This document shows, piece by piece, positions 30,910-35,658 of a DNA stretch of 35,658 bases. Each line of letters opens with the position of its first letter. The first letter of the stretch is position 1. The DNA comes from Euzebyales bacterium. Its GTDB lineage: Bacteria > Actinomycetota > Nitriliruptoria > Euzebyales > JAHELV01. The position numbers and the translations under genes are program-made. A model generated the notes under the pieces. The model did no database searches, had not been told where the DNA came from, and worked only from the letters and a program-made list of their open reading frames with translations. The stretch is taken from the NCBI GenBank assembly GCA_035461305.1, contig DATHVN010000237.1, positions 1 through 35,658 on the forward strand, written 5' to 3'.

Positions 30910-32379
30910 ATGCCCGACCACGGTGTCCGGTTCCCGATGGTCGACGGGCGCCGCAGCACCCAGCGCACCGGTCGCGACGTGTTCGCGGCCGCGGCGGCCG
31001 CGGTCGACCCCGGCCTCGCCGCCGAGATCCGCGCCGAGCGGTCGTGGCGCAGCGCCTACCCTCGTCACCTGCGGCTGCTGACCGAGGCCGCCGCGGCCTC
31101 GCCGGCCGCCGGGCTGTCGGTCGCACGGTCCGGACTGGACCGCGTGCACACGACGTTCGAGCACACCGACGGGGCGACGACCATGCCGGTGCCGACCGCC
31201 GTCGCGACGCACGCCGGCGCGATCCCGCCGACGCACACCGCGGCGGGGGCCGGCACGGCTGACGACGAGCTCGTCATCCCCGTCGACGGCCGGAAGTTGC
31301 GAGGCGACGCCCTGCTCGCGACGATCGACGGGTGGGTCGCCCGTGGCGTCGTCGAGCCACCGCTGCGTGCGGCGATCGGGGACCTGGTCGAGCGTCCCGG
31401 GTGGCTCGACCTGCGCGGCACGTGGTTCGCTGTGCTGGGAGCCGGCGCCGAGATGGCCCCGACCGCCCAGCTGCTGCGTTGGGGCGCCGACGTCGCGGCC
31501 GTTGACCTGCCGAGCGGCGACGTCTGGTACCGGCTCGAACGGGCAGCGGTCGCCGGCACGGGCCGCCTGCACGCGCCGGTGGCGGACGACGGCAGGCCGC
31601 CGGGCGCCGACCTGATCGTTGCCGCGCCGGCCGTCCGTGCCTGGCTCGCGTCGCTCGACCACCCCCTGGTCATCGGCAACTACGGCTACGCCGAAGGCGC
31701 CACGTTCGCCAGGCTGTCGGTCGCCGCGGACGCGGTGATCGCGAACCTGCTCGAGCACCGCGACGACCACGGTGTGGTGTGCCTCGCCACGCCGACCGAC
31801 GTGTTCGCCGTGCCGGCGCACGTGGCGACGGCCACGCGCGCCCGCGCGCACAGCATCCCGGCGCGCACGCTCGCGCCCGTGCTGCGCGCCGCGAGCGGCG
31901 GCCGGCTGCTGCAACCCAACCACCGCACCACCGTGCGCACCGCGGCTGGTGACGAGGTGGGCATCGCCGACAGCCTCGTCCCCCAGCAGGGGCCCAACTA
32001 CGCGTTCGCCAAGCGCCTGCAGCGCTGGCGCGCCCTGACCGCCCACGCCGACGGTCGCTTCGCCGCCGTCCACGTGGCACCACCGACCCGGACCCGGTCG
32101 GTCGTCAAGAACCGCGTGCTCGCCGCCGCCTACGGCGGTGCGTCGCTGTTCGGCGTCGAGGTCTTCGCGCCGGAGACCAGCCGCGCGCTCATGGCGGCGC
32201 TGGTCGTCCACGGCCTGCGGACGCATGCGGCTGGACACGCGCCGACACCACCGACCGACGAGCACGTGCTGACCGCCGCCGCGGCCCACGGCGGCCTGTG
32301 GCGGGTCGCGTGGGAGACGCGCACGGCCTTCCCGCTGGTGATCGTCCGGGGTGCACCCGCGTTGTTACGGCGCGGGTGA
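30910..32379 (+). CDS. 489-residue protein of unknown function with a Rossmann-like segment
   Basis: From ATG 30910, with GAGGAGG 6 bases upstream, a 489-residue soluble protein without signal peptide or membrane segments. I do not recognise the family. Visible: residues about 30-60 helical; TWFAVLGAGAEMAPTAQLLR followed by WGADVAAVDLPSGDVW (about 173-208) resembles the beta-alpha-beta and acidic second strand end (V-D) of a dinucleotide-binding fold, with G-A-G-A-E instead of the strict G-x-G-x-x-G. GNYGYAEGATFARLSVAADA, LATPTDVFAVPAHVATAT and KRLQRWRALTAHADGRF are conserved-looking blocks. The C-terminus FGVEVFAPETSRALMAALVV suggests an amphipathic helix. It may be an NAD(P)- or SAM-dependent enzyme. 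It is followed by a DUF4126-like gene 100 bases later. Confidence 0.8.
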   Translation: MPDHGVRFPMVDGRRSTQRTGRDVFAAAAAAVDPGLAAEIRAERSWRSAYPRHLRLLTEAAAASPAAGLSVARSGLDRVHTTFEHTDGATTMPVPTAVATHAGAIPPTHTAAGAGTADDELVIPVDGRKLRGDALLATIDGWVARGVVEPPLRAAIGDLVERPGWLDLRGTWFAVLGAGAEMAPTAQLLRWGADVAAVDLPSGDVWYRLERAAVAGTGRLHAPVADDGRPPGADLIVAAPAVRAWLASLDHPLVIGNYGYAEGATFARLSVAADAVIANLLEHRDDHGVVCLATPTDVFAVPAHVATATRARAHSIPARTLAPVLRAASGGRLLQPNHRTTVRTAAGDEVGIADSLVPQQGPNYAFAKRLQRWRALTAHADGRFAAVHVAPPTRTRSVVKNRVLAAAYGGASLFGVEVFAPETSRALMAALVVHGLRTHAAGHAPTPPTDEHVLTAAAAHGGLWRVAWETRTAFPLVIVRGAPALLRRG

Positions 32380-32480
32380 CCCGGCGGCATCCGCTCGCCG
32401 CGGTGCGGTGTCGCTATGCCGGCTGCGGGGCACGCTGGGCGGGGTGCGGGCGACGGCCGGCGTGATGAAGGACCAGACGG

Positions 32481-32948
32481 ATGTGGCGTTCGGTGATGCT
32501 CGGGGTGGTCACGGGGCTGCGGTCCCAGCTGCCGGCAGTGGTGCTGGCATGGCGCCAGTCGCAGCACCAGCTGCCACAGCGCGTCGCGGGTCCGGCACGC
32601 ATCCTGCGCCGGCGCGGGGCCGTCCCGGCGCTGGCGCTGGCGGCCGTCGGTGAGCTGCTCGCCGACAAGCGCCCGGAGACGCCGAGCCGGCTCGACCCGG
32701 GTCCATTCCTCGGCCGCCTGTCGCTCGGAGCCACGGCGGGTGCCGGCGTCGCGTCGGCGTTCGGGCGGTCCCGCATCCTGGGCGGAGTGCTCGGGATCGC
32801 CGGCGCGGCCGCGGGGAGCTACGCCGGCGCGCGGTACCGCGCCCTCGCCGCCGAGCGCACCGAGGTTCCCGACGTCGTCTGGGCGATCGCCGAGGACGCC
32901 GCGGCGATCACGCTGGCGCTGGCTGCCACCCGCGTCCGGGCCCGCTAG
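32481..32948 (+). CDS. DUF4126-like membrane protein
   Basis: A 155-residue protein from ATG 32481. It contains GVVTGLRSQLPAVVLAW (8-24), then VGELLADKRPETPSRLDPGP (about 56-75), the E-L-x-A-D-K-x-P-x-T-P-S-R block of DUF4126, then FLGRLSLGATAGAGVASAFG and GVLGIAGAAAGSYAGARYR, Gly/Ala-rich helices probably in the membrane. Family members are uncharacterised small membrane proteins. It ends before a perfect 32-base palindrome. Confidence 0.82.
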   Translation: MWRSVMLGVVTGLRSQLPAVVLAWRQSQHQLPQRVAGPARILRRRGAVPALALAAVGELLADKRPETPSRLDPGPFLGRLSLGATAGAGVASAFGRSRILGGVLGIAGAAAGSYAGARYRALAAERTEVPDVVWAIAEDAAAITLALAATRVRAR

Positions 32949-32951
32949 GGC

Positions 32952-32983
32952 CGGGTCGCGCGGGGTGCACCCCGCGCGACCCG
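32952..32983. terminator. perfect 32-base palindrome, bidirectional terminator
   Basis: CGGGTCGCGCGGGGTG (32952-32967) is followed at once by its exact reverse complement (32968-32983). It stands between the convergent DUF4126-like (stop 32948) and proX-like (stop 32991) genes. As RNA it makes an extremely stable hairpin with the central TGCA as loop. No U-tract follows. Confidence 0.75.
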
Positions 32984-32990
32984 TCGCGGC

Positions 32991-33995
32991 TCAGCTCCCG
33001 ATCCACTCCTCGACCTTGTCCCGGTTCTCCTCGACCCACTTCGCGGCGGCGTCCTCGGGCGACATCTTGTCCTCGGCGATGTACTTCGCCACGAGGTTCT
33101 GGTCGTCGTTGGTCCACGAGAAGTTCTTGACCAGGTCGTAGGCGGGACTGCCCGACTCGGCGAACTCCTTGCTCACGATCTTGTCGAGCTCGTACTCGGG
33201 GTAGTCGCACGCGACCTTCTCGGGGTCCGCATCGCAGCCCTCCTCATACGGCGGCAGATCGACCCTGACAAGCGGGACCTCCGACAGGAACCACTGCGGC
33301 TCGTAGAAGTAGCCGATGAACCAGTCCTTGTTGGCCTCCGCCTGGCGGAACGCCTGGATCAGGCCGGGCTCGCTGCCGGCGTGGACCACCTGGTAGTTGA
33401 GGTCCAGGTTCTCGACGAGCGCCTCGTCGTGGGTGACGAACGACGGATCACCCGTGAGGAACTGCCCCTTGCCCCCGGACTCAGAGGTCTGGAACTCGTC
33501 GGCGTACTTGTTCAGGTTCTTCCAGTCCGTGATGTCGGGATGCTCCTCGGCGAGCCACGGCGGCACATACCAGCCGATGATGCCGATGTTGCCGGTCGGG
33601 CCCGCCTCGACGGCGACGTTCTGGTTCTCGATGAATTTCTCCTTGAGGTCCTCGTGGCCCCAGTTCTCCACGATCGCGTCGACCTCGCCGGTGCCGAAGC
33701 CCTGCCACGCCACCTCCTCCTTCAGGTCCTTCTTGGTCACGTCGCAGCCCAGGTCGTTCTCGGCCACGTGGGCGACGACGGCCGCGTTGGCCTCGTAGCC
33801 GACCCAGGGGTTGACCGCGAGGTTGAACTCACCGCAGTCGGCGCCCGCGGCCTCGCCTCCACCCTCGCCGCCGCCGTCCGACGCCTCCTGCACCGTCGCG
33901 CCGCCACAGCCCGCGAGCAGCATGAGCAGCGTGAAGGACACCACCACGCCGCCGCGCGCTCGCGGCCACCTTTCCAACACAGTGGTCCGTCCCAC
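32991..33995 (-). CDS. glycine-betaine/choline-type ABC transporter substrate-binding lipoprotein
   Basis: A 334-residue protein from GTG 33995 with AGGAGGT 5-6 bases upstream. Lipoprotein signal: basic start (ERWPRARGG), then VVVSFTLLMLLAGC with Cys30 as lipid site, followed by a Gly/Glu-rich linker. The mature part is an OpuAC/ProX domain (PF04069): FNLAVNPWVGYEANAAVVAH (aromatic W and Y near the ligand), TGEVDAIVENWGHEDLKEKF and NIGIIGWYVPPWLAEEHPDI, with many Trp/Tyr for cation-pi binding of quaternary amines. It binds the osmolyte outside the membrane and delivers it to the permease encoded just upstream. Asp/Glu-rich composition fits a secreted protein. Confidence 0.93.
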   Translation of the reverse strand: MGRTTVLERWPRARGGVVVSFTLLMLLAGCGGATVQEASDGGGEGGGEAAGADCGEFNLAVNPWVGYEANAAVVAHVAENDLGCDVTKKDLKEEVAWQGFGTGEVDAIVENWGHEDLKEKFIENQNVAVEAGPTGNIGIIGWYVPPWLAEEHPDITDWKNLNKYADEFQTSESGGKGQFLTGDPSFVTHDEALVENLDLNYQVVHAGSEPGLIQAFRQAEANKDWFIGYFYEPQWFLSEVPLVRVDLPPYEEGCDADPEKVACDYPEYELDKIVSKEFAESGSPAYDLVKNFSWTNDDQNLVAKYIAEDKMSPEDAAAKWVEENRDKVEEWIGS

Positions 33996-34013
33996 GTTCG
34001 ACCTCCTGTCGTC

Positions 34014-34030
34014 GCCACCGACCCGGTGGC
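34014..34030 (-). other. intercistronic stem-loop between permease and binding-protein genes
   Basis: GCCACCG (34014-34020) pairs with CGGTGGC (34024-34030) around ACC. It lies 19 bases before the binding-protein start and after the permease stop (34076). Such hairpins often stabilise the downstream binding-protein message. Confidence 0.4.
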
Positions 34031-34075
34031 ATCCGGCGGATCGCGCCGTTGGGGCTGATCCGCGTGTCCGATTGC

Positions 34076-35658
34076 TCACTGCCTGCGTGCGGCCGCCTGT
34101 GAGATGCGGTCGAGCATCACGCCCAGCAGCACGATCGCGACACCCGCCGCCAGGCCCTTGCCGAACAGCTCGCCCTGCGAGAAGCCCGCGACGACGTCGT
34201 AGCCCAGCGCGCCCGCGCCGACGAGGCCGCCGACGACCACCATCGACAGCACGTAGATCAGGCCCTGGTTGGTCGCCAGCGTCAGCGCACGGCGTGACAT
34301 CGGCACCTGAACCTTGCTGATCGTCTGCCACGTGTTCGACCCGGCCGCGACGCTCGCCTCGACGGTCGTGGGAGACACGGCCCGGATGCCGTCGGCGACG
34401 ATCTTGACGGCGACCGGCGCAGCGTAGACCACCGCGGCAACGATCGCCGTGAAACGGCTGGCGGAGAACAGGGCGAGGAACGGCACGAGGTAGACGAACG
34501 GCGGCATGACCTGGCCGGCGTCCAGGAACGGACGCACGACCCGGTCGGCGCGGGCGTCGCGGCCCATCCACACACCCACCACCACGCCGAACGTCATGAC
34601 CAGCGTCGTCGCGACGAGCGTCGACGCCAGCGTCGTCATGGTGTCGCTCCACAGCCCCGTGGCGATGATCAGCGCGAGGCAGATCCCCGTCGTCGCCGCC
34701 GCGCGGGCTCCGCCGAGCACCGCGGCGATGGCAACGAGCGCGCTGGCGACCAGCCACCACGGGCTGTCGGTCAGCAGGGACTCGAAGGGGTTGAGCAGCC
34801 AGACCGTGGCGACGTCGCGGATCGTGTTGGTGACGCCCGCGAAGCTCGTCTGCGCCCAGAGGGTCACCGCGTCGGCGCCGCCGGCGATAGCGGGCCCGAT
34901 CAACACGGTGTCGGGGAACTCCGCAGCCCACAGGTAGGTGTAGGAGAACCACACGCAGACCAGCGTCGCGACGCCGGTGACGACCAGCAGCGGGCGGCGC
35001 AGCCGCGCCGCCGTCGCCGCCCTGCCCGCGGGCCGGGTGGGATCGACGCCCGCGCTGGCCGCCGTGGTGATCCGGTCCAGCACGATCGCCATGACGACGA
35101 GCGCGAGCCCCGCGTTGAACGCCGTGCCGACGTCCAGCGACTCCAGGGCGTTGAGGACCGTCTTGCCCAGGCCCGGGGCGTCGATGAGCGCGGCGATCGT
35201 CACCATCGACAGCGCCGCCATGATCGTCTGGTTCACGCCCAGCACGATCGTACGCCGCGACATCGGCAGCAGCACCTTCGTCAGCGTCTGGCGCCGGGTG
35301 GCCCCCATCGACGTCGCCGCCTCGACCGTCGTCGGCGACACCGAGCGGATCCCGTGGGCGGTGATGCGGATGACCGGCGGTGCCGCGTAGATCAGCGTCG
35401 CGATCGTCGCCGACGCAGGACCGATCAGGAAGAACAGCGTCAACGGCGCCAGGTAGACGAACGTCGGCATCGTCTGCATGAAGTCCAGCACCGGCGTGAT
35501 CGTCCGCTCGACGCGGTCGGACAGCCCGGCCCACACACCGAGCGGGATCCCGAACGCCAGCGCGATGGTGACGGCCGCGATCGTCAGCGCCAGCGTGTCC
35601 ATGCTCTCCGTCCACAGGCCCTGCAGCCCGAAGCACAGGAACCCCAGGCAGGCCAGCA
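34076..35658 (-). CDS. tandem ProW-type betaine ABC permease, 5' end beyond window
   Basis: The frame is open through the right edge; at least 526 residues are visible (18 codons before the internal ATG at 35602). Two homologous permease units are present. Unit 1 has MDTLALTIAAVTIALAFGIP LG, DFMQTMPTFVYLAPLTLFF and SPTTVEAATSMGATRRQTLT KVLLP. Unit 2 has LASTLVATTLVMTFGVVVGV, DAGQVMPPFVYLVPFLALF and SPTTVEASVAAGSNTWQTIS KVQVP. In each, the E-A-(A/S)-x-x-x-G-(A/S) loop is the site that contacts the ATPase. A poorly conserved membrane region (about residues 195-300 from the internal ATG) joins them. A single chain therefore replaces a permease dimer. The ATPase gene is expected to the right of the window. 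Confidence 0.92.
   Translation of the reverse strand, partial: LACLGFLCFGLQGLWTESMDTLALTIAAVTIALAFGIPLGVWAGLSDRVERTITPVLDFMQTMPTFVYLAPLTLFFLIGPASATIATLIYAAPPVIRITAHGIRSVSPTTVEAATSMGATRRQTLTKVLLPMSRRTIVLGVNQTIMAALSMVTIAALIDAPGLGKTVLNALESLDVGTAFNAGLALVVMAIVLDRITTAASAGVDPTRPAGRAATAARLRRPLLVVTGVATLVCVWFSYTYLWAAEFPDTVLIGPAIAGGADAVTLWAQTSFAGVTNTIRDVATVWLLNPFESLLTDSPWWLVASALVAIAAVLGGARAAATTGICLALIIATGLWSDTMTTLASTLVATTLVMTFGVVVGVWMGRDARADRVVRPFLDAGQVMPPFVYLVPFLALFSASRFTAIVAAVVYAAPVAVKIVADGIRAVSPTTVEASVAAGSNTWQTISKVQVPMSRRALTLATNQGLIYVLSMVVVGGLVGAGALGYDVVAGFSQGELFGKGLAAGVAIVLLGVMLDRISQAAARRQ

Noticed and set aside
30640-32289. A reverse-strand open frame of about 550 codons opposite the 489-residue gene
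   Set aside because: No ribosome binding site and low-complexity Arg/Gly/Val content; the forward frame has a strong site and protein-like composition.

Overview
The window is high-GC DNA with the codon style of an actinobacterium (Actinomycetota). D- and R-rich proteins, many GTG starts, ATGA/TGATG start-stop overlaps, a [4Fe-4S] SoxR and a DUF664/DinB protein all fit. A deep-branching lineage such as Nitriliruptoria is possible, but that is a guess from gene style only. No rRNA, tRNA, CRISPR array, IS element or phage gene was recognised.

Region 1 (1-6.67 kb) is gene-poor and decayed. It holds a CPBP protease cut by the window edge, two small intact membrane proteins and an intact divergent MarR/quinone-oxidoreductase pair. 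Between them lie remnants whose reading frames must be spliced to make sense: a DUF664 protein, a toxin-antitoxin pair, an alpha/beta hydrolase with an internal deletion, a HigA-like tail and a LuxR regulator.

Region 2 (6.67-18.8 kb) is dense and intact. An operon of ribbon-helix-helix regulator, DUF4097 protein, ABC ATPase and ABC-2 permease runs leftward from a promoter overlapped by three copies of an 11-bp repeat. Next come an esterase, L-lactate dehydrogenase, a perfect-hairpin terminator, a DoxX-like protein, an FMN-binding split-barrel protein, a DUF2905 protein, a LysM lipoprotein, an EamA exporter, glutaryl-CoA dehydrogenase, QueA, an SDR and SoxR. A 20-bp SoxR-type palindrome sits in a 19-bp-spacer promoter facing SDR-queA.

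Region 3 (18.8-29.2 kb) is a sulfur-oxidation locus. Leftward are a persulfide-dioxygenase-like/rhodanese protein and a SulP transporter broken by three frame changes. Rightward are a protein fusing a four-cluster ferredoxin subunit to an NrfD-type quinone-reactive subunit, a 981-residue cytoplasmic molybdopterin enzyme, its TorD-type chaperone, a TauE/SafE exporter, a DUF1634-like protein and a GntR/HutC regulator. The simplest reading is persulfide to sulfite (MBL enzyme), sulfite to sulfate with electrons to quinone (a SoeABC-like enzyme with SoeB and SoeC fused), and anion export by TauE. Substrate identity is inference.

Region 4 (29.2-35.66 kb) carries a CBS-pair protein, an OmpR-type regulator whose receiver lacks the phosphorylatable Asp, a 489-residue protein of unknown function, a DUF4126-like membrane protein and a leftward glycine-betaine-type ABC system. 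That system has a lipoprotein binding protein and a tandem-duplicated permease that runs off the right edge.
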